Part shown: positions 54,860 to 64,000 of the stretch, in pieces
Position numbering within the stretch: position 1 is the first letter of the stretch
Layout: each line of letters opens with the position of its first letter
NCBI GenBank assembly: GCA_963383645.1
Contig: OY726560.1
Span: 24,654,300 to 24,718,299 of the forward strand
From: Muscardinus avellanarius
Lineage: Eukaryota > Chordata > Mammalia > Rodentia > Gliridae
DNA: 64,000 nucleotides
Reading direction: 5' to 3'
Notes under the pieces: model-generated
Databases searched by the model: none
Told to the model about the DNA's origin: nothing
What the model saw: the letters and a program-made list of their open reading frames with translations, nothing else
Translations under genes and position numbers: made by a program

Positions 54860-55246
54860 TTATCCTTCTGCATTCTGCTGCTTCTCAGAAAGTTCTTTAG
54901 AGGTAGATCTGTTCCGAATTCTTTTTCTTTTCCTTTTCTTTTCAGATGCAGGCGATTTTGTGTCCTGGGCTTTTTTCTTTTTCTTCAAACAGCTAAGAGG
55001 ATTGGGGCCGCTTATTTTCTTGCGCTTCTTCCTTCTTCTCTGTTCAGCGTTTTTGACTAACCCCTGTTCCTCTTTGAGGTGCTTGATACTTTCTTTCTCA
55101 TGCACTGAGACAAGCTGACCTGACTCTATTGCTTTAACAAAAGCAATTGTTTTGGGAGAAGGTTTGTCCAAGACTATAGTGTTCTGGATAATAAACATAA
55201 GCGGAACTCCAGGCTTCTTCTTTACCTTCACAGATAAATTCTGATC
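54860..55246 (-). CDS. UTP23: UTP23 coding exon 3, stop and basic tail
   Basis: 387 nt including the stop. It follows TTTTAATAG acceptor and begins DQNLSVKVKKKPG, so D122 is its first residue, then continues through a hydrophobic strand (VPLMFIIQNT) and the tail rich in KKRKK, KKKKK and KRKRKR runs. TAA is at 54862-54860. The antisense frame over this exon is a shadow of its Lys/Arg codons. Confidence 0.97.
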   Translation of the reverse strand, partial: DQNLSVKVKKKPGVPLMFIIQNTIVLDKPSPKTIAFVKAIESGQLVSVHEKESIKHLKEEQGLVKNAEQRRRKKRKKISGPNPLSCLKKKKKAQDTKSPASEKKRKRKRIRNRSTSKELSEKQQNAEG

Positions 55247-56497
55247 CTATTAAAAGAAAAATAGGACTATTTAATTCAGATATGTGAATTAAGTTAAGGT
55301 ACTTTAAATTTCTAAGAACTTAATGAGGATTATGTTAAAAATAAGATATCATAGATTTTATCTTTGAAATCAGCATTTCTCACTTATGATAAAGGAAGAG
55401 CATAAAAATTAAGTTCAAACAGTGTAAGTAGCAGCAGTAATGAACAAGATTTATCAATATTCTACAGCCACAAATTACAGATTAATGCAAAGGTAAATGT
55501 GTTGGAAGGTTCCCCTTGTTTCTACTATTAAAATATACTTTGAAAAAGGTCAAGAATATGCAAAGATGGGCTGGGTATGGAGCTTGGTGGTAAAGAAACT
55601 GCCTGGCGCCAGGCCCTAGGGTTAATTCTCAGCAGTGCAAAATAGTAAAAAATAAAAAGCACAAAGAAGTTGAAGAAACAGAAATTAAGTAGGCATTAGT
55701 TGACTCAGATTCTACATTCAGCTTAACCTCTATATAAGTTTTTAATTCTAATTTAAGCAAATCCGTATGTATATGAATTTCCTAGTTTAATATCAACCCC
55801 CAAATTCTCTTTTCTCATTTTGTCTTTAAAAGCCTAAAACACGCCATATTGGTGCTACAGTTTTAAAGGACAGAAATCATGACTTTTTGATAAGTAGAAT
55901 TACAGGAATACGAGAAGGCAGGTATTGAACATGGTACGCAGCATCCTTGATCCACTCCTCTCCCTTGAAGAGCCCTGAAGCAGGTCTTCAGGTCCCTATG
56001 TCATCCTCCCTCACTCTCAAAAAGTGAACTTCAGCCTCTATGAAGAACTCAGTATTATTCATAAGGTTCTCTCTATTCTCAAAAGACAATTGCTTTTATT
56101 GATTGCAAATTAAAAGCCTACATTTTTAAAGTCTAAACACATCACTTTTTTCTCATTATAAAGAGCACCCTATGCAATATACATAGGGTTAAAACTTGTA
56201 GTTTAAAAAGTATTATCACCTGTGTTGCCACAAAATAATGATGAGGATTTTCTTCTTCAACCATGGATAGCAGACATTCTGATCCACTCACTGAACTCTT
56301 AAAATGGGGACAGTTTCGAACCTGGCATTTCTGTGCAATCAGTTTTGCTCCATATAAGTCCTTTCCCAATGTTTCTAACTCCTTTAATACACATCTAGAA
56401 AAATAAAAACAAACATGCTATTAATGGCTGACAGTTACAACAGAGACATTCTTTTTGTTTACATAAAGCAGCTATAAAACACAATACTCAAGTTTTT

Positions 56498-56535
<38 letters not shown>

Positions 56536-59500
56536 TGTGGCACTGGGGGTGGAACCCAGGGGCTTTCTACCTCCAGGCTACACTCCCAGAACTATTTATA
56601 ATTTATTTGGAAACAGGGTCTCACAAAGATACTGAGAGCCTCATTAAGTAGCCGAGGCTGGCTTTAAACCTGCATCATCTTCCTGTCTCAGCCTTCCAAG
56701 TACTGAGAATACAAGCATGCACCACCACACCCAGCATGTAATAATCAAGTTTTTTAAATGTAAAACTCTTATCACTTCAGTTTCAATTTATCATACGGTA
56801 GCTGGGGACTTTTAAAAGACTTGGAAAAAGACATGCACCAAGTAGAAAGAATAATATGAATGCTTAAATGTCCTGCACACTTGTTACATGCCAAGCAGCA
56901 TCTCTTCCCTCCTCCCCTCTACTCTTCCTCTCTTCCTCCACCACCCCCCCTTTCTGCTGGAGCTCAAACCCAGGTCCCTGCATATACTAACCAAGTACTC
57001 TGCCTCTGAACTGTATGCTCAGCCACTACAATCTCAAAATAACCCATGAGGTTAGGGAGCTTACTAACCTGTTCACAGACATTTCATGTGACATGTCCAA
57101 ATGACTCTTTGGTAAAGCTGAGACATAAATCCAACTAGTTTGAAACAAATCTCAACCACAATGTAATAAGCTTCTATTTCAAGTATATATTGGTATACTT
57201 TTCAAATATTTTCAATTCAGAAAAGTTAAAATCCTCAAGTCTTTAGGTTGTTTAAAAACAATTCAATTTGCATTTTCATATTAATATAAGCCAATGTTTC
57301 TGAGTCTCATGTATAAACCACCCAAATCAGAATGACATGATCCTAAATTTTATTAATTCCTAGCTTCTTACTTATTCCAAAGTTTATATTTCTTATAGAA
57401 GAGCCAAATACAGCCAGTCATCCCTTCAAATCTTTGAGAAGCTGGTTCTAAAACCCCCACTGATACCAAAATCTGGGAATGCTCAAGTCTTTTATATAAA
57501 ATGGCACAACCTCTGCAAATAGCCCACATATATCCTTTTGTATATTTTAAACCACTTCTAGATTACTTGTAATACCTAATACAATATAAGTGCCATGTAA
57601 ACAGTTATGTTACATTGTTTAGGAAGTAATGACAAGTCTGCACATTCAGTACATGTAAAATTTTTCCTCAAAAACATTTTCTATCTGCAGTGAGTTAAGT
57701 CCACAAATGTGAACCTCATGGATATGAACAGCCAACTGTATTGACATCTTAATAAATCCTCAGATATTTCTCCCCATCCATTTTAGAAAAAAATTCGAGA
57801 ACCACTGAGCCAAAGAGTTCTTCAATCCTCCCTGGCCCTTACCAGATTCTTCTTTGCTTTATACCTTTTATTATTTCATCCATTTCAATGGCTTTTTTGT
57901 TTCGTTTTGTTTTGTTTTTGTGTGTGGCACTGGGAATTGATCCCAAGGGCATTATACCTCCAAACTACATCCTTAGCCCTTTTTTATTTTTTGTTTTGAA
58001 ACAGGATCTTGAAAAGTTGCTGAGTCTCGCTATATTGCTGAAACTGTCCCTGAACCTGAGATCCTCCTGTCTCCGCTTCCCAGGTCCTGGGATTACAGAT
58101 GTGCACCACCACGTCCAGCTTTGTTTTGTTTTATAGTAAGATTTTAAACTGTTCTATAATCAAGTATTGCCGGCTACCTACTGAATATTTCTTACAATGA
58201 CAATGTCCTACCATCAGCTTTTGATTCACCACATCTAAAATCAAACTACTTTTCTTGACTCCAAATTTCTCCTCTAAGACTTGCTATCTTTTTGAAATTA
58301 TTATTTTCCCAGATCCTATGGATAGAAATGAGAAATCACATTTGGCCCTTTCTTCCTACCCCTATTCCATAAGTGCTTAGTCCTACCTATCTCAGTGGTC
58401 TCCTTGTAGAAATCTGGGGTGCCTGCCTTTCTTCTTCCAGCTTCAGGCTCCCACTATTTTTTGACTGGACAACTAAAAAAAGGTCTGATGGTCTTCACTC
58501 TCTCACTAATTTACCCTCATGCTGCTCAAGTTATCTTTTCTAAAATAAAACCCAAGTCTGATAAAATTCTACTGTTTTACTGCATCGATAACTCTAAATC
58601 TCGCCGGGAGTGGTGGCGCACGCTTTTAATCCCCACACTTAGGAGGCTGAGACAGGAGGATCGCACGGGTTTGAAGGCAGCCTCAGTTACTTAGTGAGGT
58701 TCTCGGCAACTTAGTGAGACCCTGTTTCCAAACAAAATATAAAATAGGTCTGGGAGTATAGCCCGGAGGTAGAAAGCCTCTGGGTTCCACCCCCAGTACC
58801 ACCAAAAAAAACCTCTAAAATCTCTTCAATTTTGACCCTCTAGATCTAACTACTTCTGTTCAAGATACACACTGTACAGGGGGGAAAAATAGATAAACTG
58901 CTTATAGCCAGAAGCAAACAATTCAGGAGCAGAAGCTACTAAAGGCCTCATGGGACAGCACTAAAGGCTAATGGGATGAAAATTTTTAGGATATCTGTAA
59001 ACCAGTTGATGCAGCATTCTTTTTTTTTTTTTTTTTTTTTGGTGGTACTGGGGATGGAACCCTTCCTTCTACCTCCAGGCTACACTCCCAGACCTATTTT
59101 ATATTTTTATTTGGAAACAGGGTCTCTTAAGGCAGCGGGAGGCTTTGAACCTGCGATATCCTCCTGTCTCCACCTCCCAAGTGCAAGGATTACAAGTGTG
59201 CACCACCACGCCCGGCCCTTGGCCCTTGAAATTTTTTGAATATAAAAAGTATTCAGGAAACAGTGTTATTTGGAAAAGGCGACTACTGACACAGTATACA
59301 AAGTAAAAGCTGTGTTTGTCTATGTGTTTAAAAGTTGGATGGAGGATACAGTATGCCTTAACTGGTTACTCATAAGTAGTAGTAGCAATTTTTTTTTTTT
59401 GCCTTTTTTTAAAGTGGTACTGAAGATTGAACCCAGGTGCATTCTACACTTCCAGTCCTATATTATTCTTTATTTTCAAACAGGGTCTCACTAAGTTATT

Positions 59501-61498
59501 GAGGGCTTCACTAAGTAGCTGAAGCTAGCCAGGAACCTGCATTCCTTCTGACAGCCTCCCCCATACTGGGAGGTGTACAACACCATAGCCTGGCTTTTTT
59601 TTTCTTTTTTTCTTTTTAAAGTAAATATTGTACAGTAAACGTACCAAGTTCTTCATAATCTAATCTTAATTTGCCTTTTTCTTTTTTCTTTTGCGGGTCT
59701 GGGGATGGAAATCAGGGGCATTCAACCTCTGAGCTACACCCCTGCCCTATTTTTTATTCTTTATTTTGAAACAGAGTCTAAGTTGCTGAGGGCCTCACTA
59801 AGTAGCTGAGGCTGTCTGCGAACTGCGATCCTCCAGCCTCAGCCTCCTGAATGCTAGGATTACAAGCGTGCGCCACCACACCCGGCTCAATTTGCCTTTT
59901 TCCTACTACCATTTCCATCCAATTGTATTCTATACTGTAACCTCTTCCCCAGGCATCCCACAACTCTATCTGTTCAAGATGTCACCAAAACAAAAAATGT
60001 CATTCTTTTCGGTTCTTCAAAATAGTTCTTCCCCCGGGCATGGTAGCACATGCTTGTTAACTCAGTAATTGGGAGGCTGAGACAGGAGGATGGCTGGTAC
60101 GAAGCCAGCCTCGACAATTTAGCAAGGCCCTCAGCAACTTAGTGAGACTGTCTTTCCAAATAAGAAATATCAGGCTAGGGTGTTAACTCGGAGGTAAAAT
60201 GTCTCTGGGTTGAACCCCCATTCACACACACACACACACACACTCACTCTAGTTCTTCCCCATGGAACTGAGCAAATGAATGGGCTCAAACTTTATCTTC
60301 TCTACAAAACCTTCCATATTCCCTCTGTCCTCCGTGCCATCCGCACAATGTTTTCCCCCAAGGGTTCTAAGTCTTAGATGAAGTGGGGAAACATTTGACC
60401 TGGAATAAAAACACACCCAATGACAAGGTTAACTAGCTCATTTCACAGGCCACTAGGGCTAGGATTTTGTCAAAAACAACAAGGTATCATCAGTGGCTGG
60501 AGTAGTGTTTGGAACTTAAACAAACGGTCATGGGCAAATCTCTTAATCTTGACTTTTTATTTTCCTGGATAACGAAGATGCCATCTCATAGGGCCATTAT
60601 AAGGCTTGAAAACTTTGGATTTAAACTAGAATGTTATGCAAATAACAGCCAACATCTAAAGAGATAGGTTTGAATACTAAAAAGTGCTCTTGGAAGCCGG
60701 GCGTGGTGGCTTGTAATCCCCGCGCTTGGGAGGCTGAGACAGAAGGATCACGCAGGTTCGAAGCCAGCCTCAGCGACTTAGTGAGGCTCTCAGCAACTTG
60801 GTGAGACCCTGTTTCTAAATAAAATATAAAATGGGTCTGGGAGTATAGCCGGGAGGTAGAAAGCCTCTGGGTTCCACCCCCAGTACCACAAAAAATAAAA
60901 AATAAAAAATAAAGAGTGCTCTTGGTATAATATATCCTATACGACGTTACAGCAACCTTACAGATAGTTGCGATCTCTAGTCTGAAGCTGAGCAATCTGA
61001 AATTCAGAAAGGTTAAATAACTTGCCCGAAACCAAAGAGCTAGTAAGACTGGGATCAAGACTGGCAGCCAGGTCTCCCTAACTACGAGCTCCAGTTCTTA
61101 TTCGTCGGGCTAAGGACACGAGATACTAGCCGGGCACTGCAGACTCGGCTCACGCTGAAGACGGGCGAGGGTCTCCTAAGCGCCTCCACTCAAGTGTCAA
61201 CTCCTGGGCGGGCCGGTCTGCCCCTCGCGTGCTCGCGCTGGGGCCCAAGAGCAGCGACCGCCTCGCCCGTCGCACCCACTGCGCCTCCTCCCCGGGCACT
61301 CCGGGCCCACCTGGTGGTGCACAGCTGCGTCTCCCCCATAAGGTAGCGGGGCAGCTGCTCCCGCAGCTGGATGCGGCCCCGCAGCGCCGCCTGACAGAAG
61401 GTGCCGTCCAGCAGGATCTGGTACGGCTCGCGGACTCCGAAATTGTTGCGAAAGAAGCCCAGGTGCTTCTTGGCGTGTTTCTGCCTGGTGATCTTCAT
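54860..61498 (-). CDS. UTP23: UTP23 small-subunit processome component, whole coding span (3 exons)
   Basis: Joined exons 61498-61311, 56394-56220 and 55246-54860 give 750 nt, i.e. 249 codons plus TAA, the length I recall for human UTP23. The protein is a nucleolar PIN-like-fold factor of the SSU processome; in the known family it acts in early 18S pre-rRNA processing and in release of the U17/snR30 snoRNA. Visible features: N-terminal basic start MKITRQKHAKKH; PIN-type acidic positions D31 and D122; a zinc-binding pattern C86, C91, H93, C103; a Lys/Arg-rich tail (about residues 190-240) fitting nucleolar targeting and RNA binding. All splice sites are GT-AG, phases match and no frame breaks are seen. 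Introns are 4,916 and 973 bp and full of SINEs. Identification is by recognition of the protein; no search was run. Confidence 0.97.
55568..55660 (+). mobile_element. ID-type monomer SINE in UTP23 intron 2
   Basis: GGGCTGGGTATGGAGCTTGG, AAACTGCCTGGCGCCAGGCC, then GGGTTAATTCTCAGCAGTGC and an A-rich tail. Confidence 0.82.
56220..56394 (-). CDS. UTP23: UTP23 coding exon 2
   Basis: 175 nt, preceded on the minus strand by a T-rich tract and TTTCTAG acceptor. It completes Arg63 and reads CVLKELETLGKDLYG..., then the C86-C91-H93-C103 zinc-binding cluster, ending ...HHYFVATQ at CAG|GTGATA (GT at 56219-56218). It runs from phase 2 to phase 0 and joins exon 3 in frame. Confidence 0.96.
56528..56735 (-). 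mobile_element. B1-dID SINE in UTP23 intron 1
   Basis: (TC)n tract at 56500-56530 on the tail side, then GTGGCACTGGGGGTGGAACC to CACCACACCCAGC. It sits only about 130 bases upstream of exon 2 on the transcript. Confidence 0.9.
56950..57025 (-). mobile_element. ID-type monomer, old
   Basis: GCTGGAGCTCAAACCCAGGT, CCCTGCATATACTAACCAAG, TACTCTGCCTCTGAACTGTA are the ID unit in reverse. Confidence 0.75.
57030..57140 (+). repeat. MIR remnant in UTP23 intron 1
   Basis: AATAACCCATGAGGTTAGGG then GACATTTCATGTGACATGTC and AAAGCTGAGACATAAATCC follow the MIR core. Confidence 0.55.
57412..57742 (+). repeat. MER2 (TcMar-Tigger) DNA transposon in UTP23 intron 1
   Basis: CCAGTCATCCCTTCAAATCT, CTGATACCAAAATCTGGGAA, GCTCAAGTCTTTTATATAAA, AGATTACTTGTAATACCTAA and AACAGCCAACTGTA follow MER2 from end to end. 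Confidence 0.87.
57895..58121 (-). mobile_element. B1-dID SINE, old, in UTP23 intron 1
   Basis: (TTTTG)n tail, GTGGCACTGGGAATTGATCC to CACCACCACGTCCAGC. Confidence 0.88.
58122..58600. other. Intronic unique DNA
   Basis: No repeat recognised in this part of UTP23 intron 1. Confidence 0.4.
58602..58808 (+). mobile_element. B1-dID SINE, younger type, in UTP23 intron 1
   Basis: CTCTAAATCTC / CTCTAAAATCTC flanks; GTCTGGGAGTATAGCCCGGA right half. Confidence 0.92.
59019..59216 (-). mobile_element. B1-dID SINE, younger type, in UTP23 intron 1
   Basis: 21-T tract, GGTGGTACTGGGGATGGAAC, to CACCACCACGCCCGGCC. Confidence 0.92.
59391..59596 (-). mobile_element. B1-dID SINE, old, in UTP23 intron 1
   Basis: GTGGTACTGAAGATTGAACC to CAACACCATAGCCTGGCTT; diverged B1. 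Confidence 0.87.
59684..59886 (-). mobile_element. B1-dID SINE, older type, in UTP23 intron 1
   Basis: AATTTGCCTTTTTC on both sides; GCGGGTCTGGGGATGGAAAT to CACCACACCCGGCT. Confidence 0.93.
60034..60246 (+). mobile_element. B1-dID SINE with (CA)n tail, in UTP23 intron 1
   Basis: CGGGCATGGTAGCACATGCT start; AGTTCTTCCCC on both sides; tail is an 11-unit CA array (60224-60244). Confidence 0.92.
60695..60912 (+). mobile_element. B1-dID SINE, younger type, in UTP23 intron 1
   Basis: AGTGCTCTTGG on both sides; B1 half lacks GCGCACGC after GGTGGC. Confidence 0.93.
60935..61080 (+). repeat. MIR remnant in UTP23 intron 1
   Basis: AGCAATCTGAAATTCAGAAA, GGTTAAATAACTTGCCCGAA, AGAGCTAGTAAGACTGGGAT match the MIR core and 3' part. 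Confidence 0.75.
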
Positions 61499-61850
61499 GC
61501 CTGACTTTCTCCGACCGAGGCCACCACACCTGAAAACAACAGCGCAATCTTAACACTAGCCTAGACAATCTGCAACACCTCTGATGTCTCCCGGAAATGA
61601 AGCGCCCTTGACCCCGGAAGTAAACGCCCCCGCCCCCCAGGCCTGCCTCCAGGGTTACGTCACTCCCAGAGGAGCGCGCGCGTCTATCTCCGTGCCCGCG
61701 CTTCAAGGGGCAGAGTCACGTGGGCGGAGTCTCGAGGGGCGTGGTACCCGGGGCGGGGCTTGCGCCTGCGCAGAAATAGCAATAAGGGCGCGATTCCGCG
61801 CAGGGGCGCGCGTGCACAATCTTCAGTCAGAGTAAAAAAATTGTACCGGT
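61130..61850 (-). promoter_or_regulatory. UTP23: UTP23 CpG-island promoter
   Basis: This is the densest CpG stretch in the window, covering exon 1 and about 350 bases upstream. Minus-strand transcription probably starts between about 61520 and 61600. Motifs seen (plus coordinates): CCGGAAAT 61591-61598 and CCGGAAGT 61614-61621 (ETS type), TTACGTCA 61655-61662 (CRE type), CACGTG 61717-61722 (E-box), GGGCGGGGC 61751-61759 (GC box), TGCGCCTGCGCA 61761-61772 (NRF1 type). No TATA box is evident. This fits a housekeeping ribosome-biogenesis gene. Confidence 0.85.
61311..61498 (-). CDS. UTP23: UTP23 coding exon 1
   Basis: 188 nt: 62 codons plus two bases of the Arg63 codon. The ATG at 61498 opens MKITRQKHAKKHLG, the family's conserved start, so no upstream start is needed. 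The exon ends ...CTTAR-type sequence (CTT then split Arg) at AG|GTGGGC, with the GT donor at 61310-61309. It encodes the first part of the PIN-like fold including D31. A longer frame reading through the donor is not used. The exon lies inside the CpG-rich promoter region. Confidence 0.97.
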
Positions 61851-61919
61851 ATGTGTAGCTCCTTACCTGGCGCATGGCAAACTTCTAAAAGACCGGCAGT
61901 ATAAAAATAGCCAGTGATA

Positions 61920-62095
61920 GCCGGCCGTGGTGGCGCACGCTTGTAATCCCTGCGCTTGGGAGGCTGAGACAGGAGGATCATGCAGGTTCGAAGCCAGCCT
62001 CAGCTGGCTTAAGAGACCCTGTCTCCAAATAAAATATAAAATAGGTCTGGGAGTGTAGCCCAGAGGTAGAAGGCCCCTGGGTTCCATCCCCAGTA

Positions 62096-62141
<46 letters not shown>
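61920..62141 (+). mobile_element. B1-dID SINE with (CA)n tail, upstream of UTP23
   Basis: GCCGGCCGTGGTGGCGCACG start; AAATAGCCAGTG on both sides; tail contains a CA array at 62096-62137. Confidence 0.94.
62096..62137. repeat. (CA)n microsatellite
   Basis: About 20 CA units replacing the usual A tail of the SINE. Confidence 0.96.
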
Positions 62142-62142
<1 letters not shown>

Positions 62143-62164
62143 AGCCAGTGGTAATATTGAGCCT

Positions 62165-62255
62165 GAATATATTCCAGAAATGGTTCTAAGTGATTTACCC
62201 GATATTATTGTTTTTATAATACCCAAGTGAGGGTAGGAAAGGAACCAATACTGAA
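62165..62255 (+). repeat. MIR-like remnant
   Basis: TGGTTCTAAGTGATTTACCC, ATAATACCCAAGTGAGGGTA follows the MIR 'GTTCTAAGCACTTTACATGT…CCTATGAGGTAGG' order. Confidence 0.5.
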
Positions 62256-63242
62256 CAGCTATGAATTTGGAAGTTTGCACCGGCTGCTTTCTCAATAAAA
62301 AAAGGTTACGCGATTCATTAGTATCTGGAACCCAGGTCACCTCCCTGGAGTAACATTTTTTCTTACTGAACCCCAATAGGAATTTGCTCCACTTGGGAGC
62401 CACTGTTAGGGTTAAGAGTCTTACTCTTTTGTCTCTCCTTCTCATTTTGAGATCATCTTAAGATCACTCGATGTTTTGGAAGAACTTTCAAGAGCGTCTT
62501 TTCCTAGGAGTCCTAAGCCCTGAACCAAAGTTCTGGTTCTGCCATTAATCTGGCTTTGCCAGCTCCCCAAGAGACCTGGGTATAGTGAGACTTCCACCTT
62601 CTAACTGCTTGCAGCCTAGTTCCATTTTAAGGACCTTTTATGCCCAGACCTTCTGACATAGAAAAACTATGTGCTAATGACAGGAAGGTACAAAGCTGAT
62701 GGAAGTTTTGGGAATTACTTGGTCAATTTGATTAATGAAGAGATTGAATCAGAAAATTTCAAGTTCCCCAGTGGCTAACTGCCGAATATCCACTTCAAGG
62801 AAAAATAATCAGAGTAAGGAGTATGGAATTTTGCATTTTTGTCCTGTTCTGGAATCTGTCCCAGATCTAGTTTTGGCTAAAGATTGAAAGAACCATCACA
62901 GAACAAAATGATTTACAATGTGATTGAAATGTGTTGTTTGCATTGGAGTTTTATTTCAATATATAAGTTTATGAAATTGGAACTAAGTTCTATAACGTTA
63001 GCCCTGACCAGAGACCCAGCACTTCACTTAGATGGCTGCTTTCATTTAGCTGGAAATAAATTTAAAAAGTGGAAGCCATGAAAAATCACTGTAGACTTGG
63101 ATTCACGTTCCTTGAGCTTAAGTGCTCTCTATTTTCTGATTTGAGTCTTGTCTTTATTCCTGTATGCCAATTCCTCACCCCTAATATACTTTCACCAGAG
63201 TCAGAGAAATGATATAACCCCAGCCTGGTCAAACAATTAAAA
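62256..63242. other. Unique DNA
   Basis: No gene or repeat recognised. By human synteny EIF3H should start further right; no exon is seen here. Confidence 0.4.
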
Positions 63243-63314
63243 CCTCCTCCTCCTCCTCCTCCTCCTCCTCCTCCTCCTCCTCCTCCTCCTCCTCCTCCTC
63301 CTTCTTCTTCTTCA
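63243..63314. repeat. (TCC)n microsatellite
   Basis: About 20 perfect TCC units then four CTT units; purine-only (GGA)n on the minus strand. Confidence 0.97.
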
Positions 63315-63373
63315 ATGGGCTCACAAACTGATCTACTAGCTCCTTAGCTACTTTTCAGTAAGAAGAAAAACGG

Positions 63374-63550
63374 AGCCCGGGATGATGGCACATACTTGTA
63401 ATCCCAGTACTTGAGATGCTGAGACAGAAGCATTACAGATTCAAGATCAGCCTCGGCCACCTAACTAGACCTTGTTTCAAAAGAAAAAGAAAAAAGGGCT
63501 GGGGGTATAGCTTGGAAACTCGGAGATAGAATGCCCCTGGGTGTACCAAG
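63374..63550 (+). mobile_element. B1-dID SINE, older type
   Basis: GAGCCCGGGATGATGGCACA start; right half with a GGAAACTC insertion in box A (TAGCTTGGAAACTCGGAGAT). Confidence 0.87.
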
Positions 63551-63660
63551 AAAGAAAAAAGAAAAGAAAGAAAAAAGAAAAATATGGTATAGCACTAGGC
63601 ATTTGTGTCCCATTCTACTTTGTTGTTTTGTTTTGCTAAATGACAGCATAATTTTTTCAA

Positions 63661-63693
63661 TCTCTCTCTCTCTCTCCTTCTCTCTCTCTCCAT

Positions 63694-63771
<78 letters not shown>

Positions 63772-63772
63772 G
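63661..63772. repeat. (TC)n-(TA)n compound microsatellite
   Basis: CT-rich repeat to about 63727, then about 22 TA units with one CA interruption. Confidence 0.97.
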
Positions 63773-63859
63773 ATGGTTCCAATTTACACACCTACCATTA
63801 TTATGAAAACATAAGGACATCCCATAATGTTAATTATGAAGTTTAAAATAAAGTTTGAA

Positions 63860-63985
63860 AAGTTGCTGAAAACCTAGAGAGAACTTGTTTCAAAACAAAA
63901 TAAAAGAGGGCTGGAGGTGTAGTTCAGAGGTAGAATGCCCATGAGTTCCATCCCCAGTACTACAAAATATAAATAAATAAATAAA
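63860..63985 (+). mobile_element. 5'-truncated B1-dID SINE
   Basis: Begins mid-B1 (AAGTTGCTGAAAACC); right half GGGCTGGAGGTGTAGTTCAG; (AAAT)n tail. Confidence 0.85.
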
Positions 63986-64000
63986 AGTTTTCTAACACTG

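Noticed and set aside
54792..55118. 108-codon plus-strand frame opposite UTP23 exon 3
   Set aside because: Antisense shadow of Lys/Arg-rich codons (Phe/Leu-rich product).
61190..61310. Read-through extension of UTP23 exon 1 frame
   Set aside because: A canonical donor at 61310 joins in frame to exon 2, restoring the conserved CVLKELETLGKD sequence; the extension is intron.
61197..61706. 169-codon minus-strand frame over the UTP23 promoter and exon 1
   Set aside because: It is the +1/+2 shadow of UTP23 exon 1 in GC-rich sequence, lacking stops because of base composition; no recognised protein.

Overview
The window looks like a chromosome segment from a squirrel-family rodent (ground squirrel, marmot or tree squirrel). 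The evidence is the dominant repeat: dozens of copies of a composite SINE made of a 7SL-derived B1 half (GCCGGGCGTGGTGGCGCAC...) joined through an A-rich linker to a shortened tRNA/ID-derived half (...GTAGCTC.GAGGTAGAATGCCCCTGGGTTC...). This is the B1-dID architecture known from Sciuridae and related rodents. I call copies with a 'GTCTGGGAGT' right half 'younger-type' and copies with 'GGGCTGGGGGTGTAGCTC' 'older-type'; the species itself cannot be fixed by eye.

One protein gene is present: UTP23, on the minus strand in three coding exons (61498-61311, 56394-56220, 55246-54860). It reads as an intact 249-codon frame with canonical splice sites, starts in a CpG-rich promoter (about 61.13-61.85 kb) and has an AATAAA 77 bases past the stop. 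In the human genome the local order is EIF3H - UTP23 - RAD21. By that synteny the 54 kb left of UTP23 is the intergenic interval toward RAD21, and EIF3H should lie to the right; no exon of either is seen here.

Layout: 0-9 kb SINEs, L1 3' ends, MIR, a MaLR LTR and unique DNA; 9.8-10.2 kb a solo LTR with a 6-bp target duplication; 10.7-22.5 kb dense SINEs (nested and same-site insertions), old L1, MaLR LTRs and a 7SK snRNA pseudogene trapped inside a SINE; 22.5-29.7 kb SINEs, L2, unique DNA and a strong CTCF-type motif; 30-38 kb old L1 interrupted by SINEs; 38-47.3 kb a head-to-head pair of younger L1s plus an inverted L1 5'UTR piece; 47.4-48.3 kb an unclassified block bounded by ~110-bp direct repeats; 51.2-51.7 kb a second, inverted copy of the solo LTR; 54.8-61.9 kb UTP23; then SINEs and microsatellites to the end.

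No new protein system, CRISPR array, operon or bacterial-type feature was found. The interesting material is repeat archaeology: SINE-in-SINE-in-SINE nests, a 7SK-SINE composite, repeated use of single target sites, an LTR family present twice, and a multi-kilobase L1 inverted repeat. Repeat boundaries are read by eye and may be off by several bases; family names are from memory of consensus sequences and were not searched.
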